Of a DNA stretch of 64,000 bases, positions 11,130 to 23,200 are shown piece by piece. A model generated the notes under the pieces. It had not been told where the DNA came from. It saw only the letters and a list, made by a program, of their open reading frames with translations, and ran no database searches. Source of the stretch: Rhipidocladum racemiflorum (lineage: Eukaryota > Streptophyta > Magnoliopsida > Poales > Poaceae); the NCBI GenBank assembly GCA_036346355.1, contig CM070572.1:31533944-31597943 (forward strand). Direction: 5' to 3'. Every line of letters begins with the position of its first letter. Position 1 is the stretch's first letter. Made by a program: the position numbers and the translations under genes.

Positions 11130-14100
11130 ATGTCTGAACAACAGGATCATGTTAGTAAAAGCACTTGTTCAAGTATTAGCAGCAGTACTCAGGGGAGTGA
11201 GGAGGATGTGACCATTGGTACCCTTTTAACTGAGGCGAAGAACAGTGGACGGAGTCTTGGAAAGCGCCTGTCGCACTTAGATTCAATCCCGGTACTAATC
11301 TATCAATTATTGAATGTTTGTTTATGATAATGGTGCCTTCTGCTTCCTTGAAATTTACCTTTTAGATCTGCTATAATTACTGGCGGGAGCTATTTCGATG
11401 TTGAGTTGTTTGGCATGGTAAAGAAATAAAACTTGTTTACATAGCATTCAATAAAGATAAATAGCTAATTGAAAACAATGAACAATCTAGTGTAGAATAG
11501 TGTCTGCATTCATTATTAAATCAAATTATTATGCTGCACGTTCCTTACCTTGCAAGTGCTTGCCCTTGTACCAAGTTTCTGATGTTGTCCTCATTGGCAG
11601 CACACTCCTCGAGTTAATGGGAAAATTCCCGATGTTAATAATGCAACATTAGACCATGAAACATTATTGGAAAGGTAAAGGTTGTATTGTGTTATTGCTT
11701 TTACCCTCTGTTTTATGTTAGGTTCATTTACCTCAGACTTCTTTCTGACAGATTGGGCACTTATGGCTTAGCCGAATTCCAAATAGAAGGAGATGGGAAT
11801 TGTCAGGTTATTTTTCTTGCATGCTTGACGGAATAGCAATTTCGATTTTTGTAAACAAATATTTTCAAAGAACATTTGTACTACATTTTTAATAAAGCAC
11901 CTAGCACACTGTTGATTAGTTGCTGAACGATATGTTCATCATTCATGCATACTGATAGAGTAAGACGGTCAGTGGACTCTGTTGCTTGAATCTACACTAC
12001 ATTTAGGTATTATTAATTTATTATATCTTCTCCCTTATATAAGCAGATATAATATCTTTGCCATAGAAAAAGCTCTTCTAAAGAAATGTTATGTTTATAT
12101 TATCATATTTTAGCTCATCTTCCAGGTTGAGTTTTTGTTGTGTCTCCAACCTATCCCAATTTTGTGTTGTGTGTTTTCTGTGCAGTTCCGAGCTCTGGCA
12201 GACCAGATATTCCGCAATCCTGACTATCACAAACACGTTAGGAAGGCAGTACTGAAGCAGGTAGGTCCCTCCCTCCCTCTATTTGTGTGATAGATAGATC
12301 TCTTGCCTTAACAAAACTTTTCATTTTGTGAATAAATAGGCTGTTATCTTTGTTACATCCTCCACTATCTAGTTTCATACTTTCATGTATATGTGACTAT
12401 GCTGAAATATGATATTTCTATTTTAGCTAAAGGAATACAGGAAACACTATGAAGGCTATGTGCCAATGGAATATAAGGTTTACTTGAAGAAAATGAAAAG
12501 GTTCCAGTCCATGCTCCATAGTAGATTTGAGATGCCTATCATGTGAACCGTTCAATTTGTTGTTCATCTCCTTATGCATGCTATCTTATTTATGGCACTA
12601 GATCTGGGGAATGGGGAGATCATGTGACCTTACAAGCGGCTGCAGACCGGGTAACATAGCACTTTCAAGATGGCTCATTGGTTTAAATCTGATTATTTAT
12701 GGCATTTTCAAGATGGCTGTAGCTTAAATCTGATGATTTCTCGTCCTAATAGATTCCCGTCAAATTTGAAGCCAGCAATATATTCTTTCTATTATTGTTG
12801 AGTTTGACAGACTAATAAGTTTGAGTGTCATGTCCTATGATCTCTATCTAAATTGGCAAGCAACACCATGTTTTTAATATTTAGCTTCGTATTTTATTTC
12901 TTCAACCAGGCAATCTATAGCTAACATTTTATTCTTCATTTTGGAGTTGCACCTTCAGTAAATCAGATGCACTTGAATGTTCTCTTAAATAAGATAGGCC
13001 ACCTTCTTATATGAATGATACAGAGGTTTCACCTTGATAGACGCAAGCTTGCAGTAATCAATTGTTTTCGTATTAATAGGCATCGTATGTCAGTTATGAT
13101 CTAACACCCTTTGGATCTTCTAAATCAGTTTGCTGCCAAAATTTGCCTGCTGACATCGTTTAGAGACAAATGCCTAATCGAGATAGTCCCCAGGGATGTC
13201 GCTCCCACAAGAGGTTAGAGCTGGGACCTTGTTTACTCCAATGCTCACATATTCTATTCCATGTCGAACTTATATCTCATTTAGTGTGTACTACTTTGTT
13301 ATTGTGGTAATCCTTCATTGTAGAAATCTTTGCCCGCTGTTAGCAGCTAAATCCTCCATCATACACGATACGGGGGGTAAATCCCAGCGAAAAATGTGGT
13401 GTTTGATCATTCTCTTGTTCCCTTTTGCAGAGCTTTGGCTAAGTTTCTGGAGTGAAGTACACTACAATTCCTTGTATGCAACTGAAGGTGAGGAGTATTT
13501 TGCTCGATGATATCTACCAGTTATAACAGAAATTTAGTGCTTGCATTTGAAAATATTTGCCGGATATTTCTGCTTCGATGGTTAGTTGACTTAGTTCACA
13601 GTGACCTCCTAGCATGGATCGAAAAACCCGGCCAAAATTTCGGATCCCCCCCCCCCCCATCCTAAATCTCGGCCGGGCAAAATTGAAAAAAATTCAAATT
13701 GCTACAGTAATAGTGAAAGTCTCGGCGAGATCTCGGGTATTTCGTCTGAAATCTCAGGGTTTTTTTGCCAGATTTTTATTTTTGTGCATTAGATTTGGTT
13801 GGATTTAGGGTCAAGATCATCCACAAAAAAATTTAAAAAATTTTGACATGTTTTTTTATCATTTTTTGGTCAATTCAATTTGTCGGTTAGTCTTGAGTTG
13901 CACTATCCAATTTTTAAAAAATTCCTTAAGATTAATCATCATCTGAAAATCTTATGGGAATATTATGGATGTGTTAGGACCATTCACAAAAAATTTCAAA
14001 ATTTTCTAACGTTGTTTGAACTATTTTTTATTTAGGTAAAATTTGTCAGCCCGTCTTCACTAGCGCTAATTGAAGTTTTGAAAATTCCTCAACATTGATC

Positions 14101-14608
14101 ATCATCTAAAACTTTTATGAGAATATTATGGATGTGTTAGGACCATCCACAAATTTTTTCAAAAGTTTCTAACGTGGTTCACACCATTTTCTATTCGGTT
14201 GAAATTTGCCGGTCAACCTTTTATCAGAACAGTAGCACTGTTAAATTTTTTAAAAATTCCTCAGACTTGGTCATAACCTGAAATTTTTATGGAAACATTA
14301 GTGATGTGTTAGGACCATCCAAAAAAAATTTAAAATTTTTTGACGTCGTTTGAATCACTTTTCATTTAGTTGAATTTTACCGAGATTTCGGAAATTTCGG
14401 ATTTCTTGGTTAAAAAAACCTGGATTTGAATTTTGGTTTTTAAATTTCGTCCGAAATTGTCGAATCTCGCCGAAATCCAAAATTTCAGCCTCTTGTGAGC
14501 ATAGAGTCCGAAAATGAAATTTGAAACCTTGCCTGCTAGTCATCATATACTATGTACTTTGCAGATCTTCCGACACGCAAGACTAAAAAGAAGCACTGGC
14601 TATTCTAG
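11130..14608 (+). CDS. OTU-domain cysteine protease (deubiquitinase), nine coding exons
   Basis: Predicted to cleave ubiquitin from proteins. Coding exons: 11130-11291, 11601-11674, 11752-11806, 12186-12260, 12427-12500, 12602-12650, 13129-13213, 13431-13487 and 14565-14608. All junctions are GT-AG, phases agree, and the total is 224 residues. The catalytic Asp and Cys lie in EGDGNCQFRALADQ (exon 3/4 junction) and the catalytic His in WSEVHYNSLY (exon 8). The conserved core EWGDHVTLQAAADRFAAKI spans exons 6-7 and the protein ends KKKHWLF. Length and C-terminus match the short plant OTU group containing Arabidopsis At3g02070 (OTU12-like, from memory). The ATG lies shortly after a 5'UTR intron acceptor. 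Intron 8 is enlarged by a transposon (13613-14531). The gene looks intact. Confidence 0.93.
13613..14531. mobile_element. 0.9-kb transposon in OTU intron 8, with internal tandem repeats
   Basis: Flanked by an 8-bp near-identical duplication: CCTCCTAG at 13605-13612 and CCTGCTAG at 14532-14539. The ends are weakly inverted (CATGGATCGAAAAACCC against CAAGGTTTCAAATTTC on the other strand). The interior holds about four diverged tandem units of 160-170 bp, each with a GGATGTGTTAGGACCATCCA-like core (about 13805, 13969, 14131 and 14302). Both ends are rich in AAATTTCGG motifs. There is no coding capacity. The 8-bp duplication fits hAT or, less well, Mutator-like families. Confidence 0.65.
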
Positions 14609-15222
14609 GTAGGCTTTGCCGGTTCTTGGATTTGCTACTTGCCACTGTTCTTTCTCCACTCAGTCTAGCAACATCTGTAACCTCCTTTCATATTGCTATT
14701 GTTGTAAGTTGCAATGTCACCCCGGGAAACAAACTCATGTAAGCTTATGTACAGTAAAGTATTTCGTGATTTTTGAATGAACAATGATTTTCGATAATTG
14801 CAAAAAATAGCCGGAAATTGGTCAAAAAGCGCGTAGTTTTTTATTTTTGCAAAAAAAATAAAAAAAATCATTGATTTTCGCTCGATATTTGATGATAATT
14901 GCGATATTTGGTTGATAATTGCGATACTTGCCCCAAAAATTAGCCGACCAAACGAACTTTCTCGTGGATCGATTTTTGAGTGATTTTCGCTCGATATTTG
15001 GCGATAATTGCTCAATATGTCTCGATAATTGTGATATTTGTGTCGTATAAATTTTTCTGAATTTTTTATTTTTATTTTAAAATTTTCTCGGTTTACCGAT
15101 CAGTAATTAATTTCGTGCTGTGTTGATAACCTTGATTATCGATGATAATTTGAACACTAATTGTGCGTCCTCGGTCCTCCCACAAAGCTGTTTATCAGAA
15201 AGCCCATAGGGATTGTGAATTA
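14609..15222. other. OTU 3' flank with a GATAATTGCGATA-rich repeat
   Basis: After the stop codon, about 14609-14720 is probably 3'UTR. About 14760-15150 is A/T-rich and repeats short units such as GATAATTGCGATATTTG and ATTTTCGCTCGATATTTG. It ends ATAACCTTGATTATCG, similar in style to the AACCG-rich family described elsewhere. No coding sequence is present. Confidence 0.45.
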
Positions 15223-15571
15223 CTAGGAAGAGAAGCGCGCTTCGCTGCGCCGTCTACAATATCGACGATTGTACAAAGATAAAGTATTAGATAGCCTTAG
15301 TATTATACACGCCAGAAAGAACTAACAATGGGCCGAAATAGCACTAATATATTTAAGTTGCAATGCTTCTCTCTCGAAATTAATATGAATGAAACGAATA
15401 AATGCTGTTGGTCACAGCTGGCATAGGATTGAGCAGAAATATAAGTATTTATATATTGAGAAATGATCTGTAATATACATACACATAGAACAGGTAGTAG
15501 AAACGCAGGTAATAATCATATATTGATGTGTGATTTTTGATATACACATATATAGAACGCATAGCAGGTAA

Positions 15572-15749
15572 TCAAGCAAAAGGCAATATAAACAAATTAT
15601 ACAGGTATGCAGCTTTGATTAGAGAAGGGTGAATATCATCTTCTTGGTACGGAAGCAGGATAGCAAAGCAGGCATACATAATGAGACCTCCAAAATAGCT
15701 CCCGCTAGGACACATGCCCGCAACATCTGTTTGAGGCTGTTTATTTAGG
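15572..15749 (-). pseudogene. Exon-like open segment, possibly membrane-spanning
   Basis: Read on the minus strand, an acceptor (TTTACTGCAG) opens a frame of about 59 codons ending in TGA. It includes DVAGMCPSGSYFGGLIMYAC and a hydrophobic run (FGGLIMYACFAILL) followed by PYQEDDIHPSLIK. It lies inside the Helitron candidate and in the same orientation as the other captured exons. I do not recognise the family. It could be the last exon of the gene that supplied 16463-16588. Confidence 0.35.
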
Positions 15750-16462
15750 CTGCAGTAAACAGAGATAACAATTCGTTAAGAGCAACCTGCTAGACAATTG
15801 GCGGCCTGCATATGTAATAATGGAAAGGGTTAAAACAGGCATTGTTTTTTGTTAGCTAAGAGAATTGAATTGCGAACATAGAGGATAGAGATAACCAGAC
15901 GTTGTTGTAGCATGAATAAGACTGATGTTATATATTCAACCTATAAAGAACGCAAAGGTCAGACATTTTATTAGAATTAGAGACGGGAACACCCTGCATT
16001 GGACATATGATGGAGCACATCGTTAGCTCTCTGCGTTTGCTCTGATTCTCTGTAATATTGCATCTCTAATTCATATAATATGAAGGCGGGAATACTCTGT
16101 ATATTCTAATTTATCTAGATCACTATGTATTTTGATTAGATATTGATACTTCTGACATGGCAGCATACAAAGCACTAATCACATAGGTGTAAAGAAGCGT
16201 AATTAATTAATTGAAAGTATAGCATTTCATTGATGAATCCTATAGCTAATCTTACATAGCTAATTAGATAGGCAATTATATTAATAACGTGTGATTAGGT
16301 AGTTACAACAAAAGGGACATATCATGGGAAGCAGCTAAATGTTATATAGTTAGTTTAGAATTTTGACATCGAATCTTATTTGTAAGCATGTAGAGGTTCA
16401 GAGGGTCTATGAAAGTATGTTAAAGAGAATATACTACGATAGTTTATGATAGAGGCTCTTAC

Positions 16463-16588
16463 CACACATTGCACACTGATTCTGTCGAAGAGGCAGGTGG
16501 CTACCAAAAACCTAATTGCTGTGACCGATCTTTTCCAATTTGCTATGAGTGCATGGCCTTGATCGTTGAGCGTAAGCCTGTGCCAATC
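16463..16588 (-). pseudogene. Unidentified captured exon, 42 codons
   Basis: On the minus strand the acceptor GTCGATAG is followed by 126 bases with no stop, then a GTAAGA donor. The length is exactly 42 codons in one frame. The peptide begins DWHRLTLNDQGHALIANWKR and ends in CLFDRISVQCV. The clean borders and open frame make it a convincing exon. I do not recognise the protein. It lies downstream (minus sense) of the DRM fragment. Confidence 0.5.
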
Positions 16589-16948
16589 CTATCGACATAA
16601 AATAGTAAGAAAGAAAATCAGATCATGAGGTAAGGTCTCAAGGCGAGTAGCTAAAAACAAAGGAATAATAAAAAAGCTAAATATTATGCTTTCGATGGTA
16701 CCACATGCCTGCATATTTAGAACATTAGCACCAAGCAAGAAAAGCGATCTAAATCAAGAAACTGATACTATGGTGAGCATGTGAAACAATGGCTTCTAAC
16801 ATTAAAGAACAATGCTCATCTGCTACCCTCGCATCAAAATAACAACCAAATCGATAAATTGAATGATGCATAATCGAATGATCATAGGACTACAGCTTGA
16901 GATAATACAAAAGAATCACAGAAATAATCCGATATATTGTAAGATCAC

Positions 16949-17407
16949 CTGTGCCTAGTCTTTTCTTCCCACCGTCTAAAATACGTCTTCCATGAATTTT
17001 GTTTTCTTTCTCCCACCAAAGGAATCAAGCAATACCTCTCCGTATCCTGCAAAATTACAAACACAATTGCGGTATTACTCCATCAAATTAGAACCAAGCG
17101 GTTTGTTAATTCATTTAAGATGTACACTTAAACCAAAAGGTACCTCATGGTCGATAAGTTTCCAGAGTAACCACCTCCTGCAGTCTGTGATGCATAGATT
17201 GAATCAACCAACACAAATGACAGAGGCATCCGGACTGGGCAATTTCGAACCAAAGTAGACAAAGATAAGTTGCCTTTTCCCATCAAAGCAGCAACTTCGA
17301 GAGGCATACCACATATAGTAATAGCCATCTTTGCTTCATCTTCGGGAAACCCATGCTCATTAAGGGCATGATCTTCTCGCCCTTCGTGACATTTATTGTG
17401 GGAAATC
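16949..17407 (-). pseudogene. Fragment of a DRM-type DNA methyltransferase (UBA region)
   Basis: Two exons on the minus strand: 17407-17144 and 17046-16949, with recognisable acceptor and donor sites. The first reads PLMSMGFPEDEAKMAITICG, a UBA-domain motif, and later VLVDSIYASQTAGGGYSGNL. The second, in another frame, reads SFGGRKKTKFMEDVF, then a stop. This combination is the N-terminal UBA region and linker of plant domains-rearranged methyltransferases, which carry out RNA-directed DNA methylation. No catalytic domain is present. Single-base losses (for example near 17150 and 17230) and in-frame stops show it is dead. It lies in the Helitron candidate next to the IMP4 fragment. Confidence 0.65.
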
Positions 17408-19293
17408 CTGCATAAAAGCGCATGAAAAGCAGATTAGAAACACTTGTTACAACTCAATTTCGCTAGCTCTATCATGTTACACTGATAAATCAGTGAGCTA
17501 CTGAATGTGAAGGACCCACAAATAATGCAAAGTCTTTATTTGTCAAAAAAAAAAAAACAATGCAAGGTCTTTAAAACACACACAATGGAAGGCACAACAT
17601 CATGTCATTGGCCAACCTCACCGCTCGAGAACAATAAACAGAGAAGGCTGCTAATCCTCTGTCTCCACTCTCCACTGAACCTTCTAGTGTCATTCATTTT
17701 TGTCCTGAACAAAATGGAACAGTTGAGGCAATCGATACCTTGCAAATTTAGTTATGTAACACCAAAAATTTGCACCAAACTTGAGAGAGCATCACTTTTA
17801 GTTTCTTGGTTAAATGATATTAGATAGTTAAATGATATTCTTAACACACGCAACTCAAACGATTAGTAACAGCTGCAACTAAAAAGGATATAAAGTTATA
17901 ACTAAATAGATCAACAGGAATTCAGAGGAACTTTAAGCCTGAACATAAATCAGATGACCAACAGGGTGATAAGGATAAGAGTAAACAAATAAGGCAATAT
18001 TTGCTCGAGAAGGAAAAGGTTTCACATGGAAACCTTTTATACACCTGCTCCCATAAGGCTGATTAAGTAAAAGGTGTTTGTTAAGAAAACTGAACTGTTA
18101 TATAAGGCGCATTAATTAACTGTTATATAGGTCTATGGATTGTCTGTTAAATTCAGAATTCACGCGCACTTTCGCTTTTCCGAAACCTTCGACTTTATTT
18201 AAATAAGCAACCCAAAAGCTCACTTTTCTCTAAGCCCACTATCCCTATATGGAATAAGCATTCCAAGGTTTCATGCATACCGATTCATTGCCATCCGGAA
18301 AAATATGGTAAATAGCAATTCCTACTCCACATGGAATGAACAGTCTTGTATTAGAACAACGTGACTTAAAAGATTCAAGTATGGAGCACCTTGGTTGTGA
18401 AGTTGTCCAAGATTAAATGGGGGTAAGCTTCGACATTTTGCCCATGGCCTTCCTTTCTTTGATATCATGCGTGTCATCCGCCCAACAATGAAACCTCAAG
18501 TTACCACCAAGACCAAAGTATGGTTGGCCCTTCCATATTGTACAAAACATCATTTCGGCATGTATAAAACAGATACCACCACTTACCACATTGAGTAACC
18601 CAAAGTATGAAGTTGGACCAAATGGTAAATGGCACACAATCAAACCATCGGTGACCACGATGTTCATGTACCAAAATAAGATCGGTGATCTCATGTGAGC
18701 GGTAGGACTCAACAATTTACGATATCACTGCGAAAGAAAATCCAGATCAATAAAAGCACAGGAGCAAAGTTCACAAAAGATAGGAGTGAATTTCCTTTGT
18801 CAAAGCAAATACATTTTTGTAACGCACTTTGCTTACTTTTTGAATCACCCAAAAATTGAGTAGATGCCTATCAGTAATCAGTTTATCTGATAACTAAAGT
18901 AGACATAATAATATCGGAGTGTTGCTGTACTATACCTGACCACCACGGTTCATCCTTTGTGAGTTGGGAAACACAACTTTCAGCTCCTGGCAAATGAAGA
19001 AGAAAAGTCGGTTAGCTTCATGCAAGTCACCATTTCGACTTGTGGAAAACATAATTAAATTCACAGCGAAAAACACACCCTAACAAACTGAGTCAAGGGC
19101 GAAGTCGGTTTGCGAGATGTGGTGGTCAAGAGGATCTTGGGTTCACGGAGGGCGGCGCCGGCGTACTCATCATCTATCGGTGTTCTTTGGAACCGCACCA
19201 ATCCACTAAGCATGAGAAGAACAAACAAGAAACAGGTGCTTGCACCAACAAAGCCACACAACAAGAAGGAAATGAAAGGGAAGGTTCGGGTGG

Positions 19294-20291
19294 TGTTAGA
19301 AATAAAGGCACATTTAGGTTTAATTTAATCCAAAAGTAAATCATGAACAACATGTGATTGACTATCGGTAACGAATAACAGGAGCATACCATAGACGCAT
19401 ATGCTAGAAAACTACACATATATCCATCTAATGTGCTCACAATCAATAGGTTGAAAATAAACAGTAGAGACATTGTAACGTACTGTTCGTGTGCAGATGG
19501 AGCGATGAGACGTTGTAAGCGCCGTGCAAGGTCGAGGACTAAGCGCGCCGCACAAGCGCGATGCCTAGCACCGCTTCCTGAACGCCGAGGAAGACGAGCC
19601 GTGACGGTGGCGTGGAAGCAGCCGCGCCGAGCGCTTCCTAAAACCGATTCGTCCTCTCCCGGTTCAAGAACGCGAGGACGGACGGTTTCGAGACACGCTT
19701 TCCGTCACGGTGCACGCCGGCCGCACGGACGGGGCGAACTTGATGACGCGCAGCCGAGGAAATCGCAAAACGCTAGGGCGCGAAAACTCTATATTTCCCG
19801 GATGACAATGACGCAAGATATAAAGGAGCCACAGTAATAGTCAGAATCGAACACGACTTCGAGGACGTGCCACGATCGGAGTCCATTACGGATCTGTTAC
19901 GGTGTCCTTATCTCATACTACAACCGCGATTCCGAGTAGCAAAAGAGTAATCTGCAAAAGGAGGCTGCGCCTACGCAAAGCCCTGGACCGGATTTCGGCG
20001 GACCATTCACGCAGTGTGCCGCCACGCCGCGCTTCGCCCCGGCCCGTGCCCGAGCCCGAGCCCGGCCCGGCCCGGCGAGGCGAGGCGAGCGCGCGCGTGT
20101 GTATTCTTTCTCCCTTTCTCCACATGGTTCTACCATGGTGGAGCACACTCCACTATTTAAACTAGTGCTCACCACTTTAGGCTAGCAATGTGGTACTATT
20201 GCTAGTGCACATGCTCCTCATGAGGTGGGCCTTTGAGATTTTCTAGGATTTATTGTCTCAATTAAATGGGCTTGGCCCAAATAATCCAACA
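19294..20291 (-). repeat. 3' LTR of the minus-strand copia element
   Basis: 998 bp. The outer ~180 bp and the inner ~140 bp are nearly identical to the partner LTR, while the GC-rich middle (about 19480-20100) differs at many places. Confidence 0.92.
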
Positions 20292-23200
20292 ATCCCCCAC
20301 CAGATCTCAAAGTCCCACTGACAGTCTTGCCTGTTCCCAAAGCTGTTAATATACCAGCATTTCAGTGACAATGGACTATGCCTTGAATTGCAAGTTTTGT
20401 GCGACTGAGTTTCATTTAAAGCCTTAGCTGATACTAGGCTGCCAATAGGCTACCCCTCGGGTGGAGCATATAAGTCGTACTCCATGGTCTCTTCATGAGG
20501 TTATTAGAGATTACCCAAGTCTCATAGACTGCGACTTTCAACAGTCGATCTCATATAGGTGTGTTCTTTCAAGATGCTCTGTAGGATGACATCTTCGCTA
20601 AATAAAGCCAACAGAACACATTAAGGCAAAAGCCAACCTGCCATACAGATTTTGAGAGTATTCCATCTTCACTTGAAACTAGTTAGAAAATTACTCTCCT
20701 CCAGTTAACCAGTAGCTTGTTTTTCCCAGGTCCTAATTCATGGGATCTCCGATCACATAGGTTGGGTTACCGCTATGGTATAACTCACATGGGTCTCATG
20801 CCTAGTTCCTTTGATGCGTTATCTATCACATTCCGTGATAGCCCTTTAGTGAAGGGATCTGCCAGGTTTTTAGCCGTCTGGATATAATCCAATGCTATCA
20901 CTCCGGAGTTTTTCAATTTCCTGATGCACTTCAAACGCGTCTTTTCACATGTCTTGAGGATTTCAAGTTATCTTTAGAACTGTTCACTTTAACAATAATC
21001 GCTTGATTGTCACAGTTCATAAGAATGGCCGGTATTGGTTTTTCAACCACCTAAGATCCATCAAGAGTTCACGTAGCCATTCTCGCCTCAACAGTTGGTC
21101 GTATCCAATGCGCCAATTCAGTGCCTCCATAGTTGACCGTGTCAAAATAGTCTGCTTGCAAGACCTCCACGACACAGCGCCCCCACCAAGTGTAAACACA
21201 TATCCACCGGTGGCCTTAATCTCATCAAGATCGAGATCCAATTTGAATCACTATAACCCTCTAGTAATCTTGAAGGGTACCGGTATAGTGTATTCCATAA
21301 TTTATCGTACCCACCAAGTAACGCATAACTCTTTCGAGTGCACGCCAATGATCATCTCCTGTTAGAAGTAAACCGGCTCAACTTGCTTACAAAGAAATGA
21401 GATATCGTGCCTTGTTGCGCTTAGCCAAGTACATGAGAGATCCAATGATCTGAGAGTATTTCATTTGATCTCTAGCAATTCTCTTGTTTTTCCGAAGAAT
21501 CACACTTGGATCATAAGGTGTTGGAGAAGGCTTGCTATCCGAATAGCCAAACCAACTCAAAACCTTTTCCATATAATGGGATTGAGAAAGACTAATCCCA
21601 TCCTCACCTTTGACTAACTTGATGTTCAAGATCACGTCAGCCTCTCCGAGATCTTTCATATCAAAATTTCCAGACAGGAAAGACTTGACCTCATTGATCA
21701 CATCAAGGTTTGTTCCAAAGATCAAAAAGTCATCCACATATAGGCACAAAATAACTCCCTCACCCCCACCATGGCGATAATACACACACTTGTCGGCCGT
21801 TCTGACGGCCAGCTTGTGTCAATGTTCTATCGAACTTCTCATGCCATTGTTTAGGTGCTTGTTTAAGGCCATAAAGATATTTCAAGAACTTACACACCTT
21901 GCTCTCATGTCCGGTAGCACAAATCCATCTGGTGATCCATGTAGATCTCCTCATCTAGCTCTCCATTAAGAAAAGCTGTCTTCACGTCCATTTGATGGAC
22001 AATGAGACCATGAGAGGCAGCCAAGGATAAAAGTACCGGATGGTTGTGATCCTAGCAACAGTGAATAAGTATCAAAATAATCCTCTCCTTCCTTTTGCGT
22101 ATAACCCTTAGCCACAAGTCTAGCCTTGTACTTTTCAATAGTACCATCAGGCCTTAGTTTCTTTTTGAACACCCACTTACAAAACCCAGGTTTGCAACCA
22201 TAAGGCGATTCTGTGAGCTCCCATGTTCCGTTAGATGTAATAGAATCCATCTCACTACTGATTGCCTCCTTCCAGATGTCTGCATCGGAAGATGCATAAG
22301 CTTCAAATAAAGGTGGGAGTATCATCCACAAGGTACACAAGTGAAATCATTACCAAAGGATTTAACCATCCTTTGTCTCTTGCTCCTTCTAGGAGCCTCA
22401 CCGTCATCCTCCTCAAGATTTTGCTCTGTATCTGCTCGTAATCCTCGCTTGTGCAATAGGTTCGGGAATTATCTCGGGGTTTTGACTAGAAACGCTATGC
22501 AAATCTTTCATGGGAAATATGCCCTCAAAGAAGGTGGCATCTCTGGATTCCATGATTGTACCGACGATCATGTCGATACCTCGAGACTTTACTACTAAAA
22601 ATCTATAGGCAATGCTCAGATGAGCGTATCCCGTAAAGACACAATCCACCGCCTTAGGTCCAAGTTTACGCTTTTTAGTTATGGGCACATTGACTTTCGC
22701 CAAGCAACCCCACGTGCGCAAGTATGAAAGTGATGGTTTTCTTCCTTCCCATTCTTCATATGGGGTTTTCTCCTTATTCTTAGAAGGAACTTTATTCAAA
22801 ACGTGACAAGAAGTCAACAGGCCTCCCCACCATTCCTTAGATAGACCCACGGTGTCCAACATGGCATTTACCAAATCGGTTAGAGTGCGGTTCTTTCTTT
22901 CGGCAACCCCATTAGATCAGGCGAATAGGAGGTGTCCTCTCATGAATAATTCCATGTTCCTTACAGAATAAGTCGAACTCAGAGAGAAGTACTCACCGCC
23001 ACGATCCGACCTAAGCCTTTTGATTTTTCTTTCTAATTGATTTTCAACTTCAGCCTTATAGACTTTGAAGTAGTCTAAAGCCTCATCTTTAGTTTTCAAA
23101 TGTATAAACATAGCGATATCTAGATGCATCATCAATCGAGTCATGAAATATCTTTTTCCTCCTTTAGTCAACACACCATTCATCTCACAAAGATCTGAAT

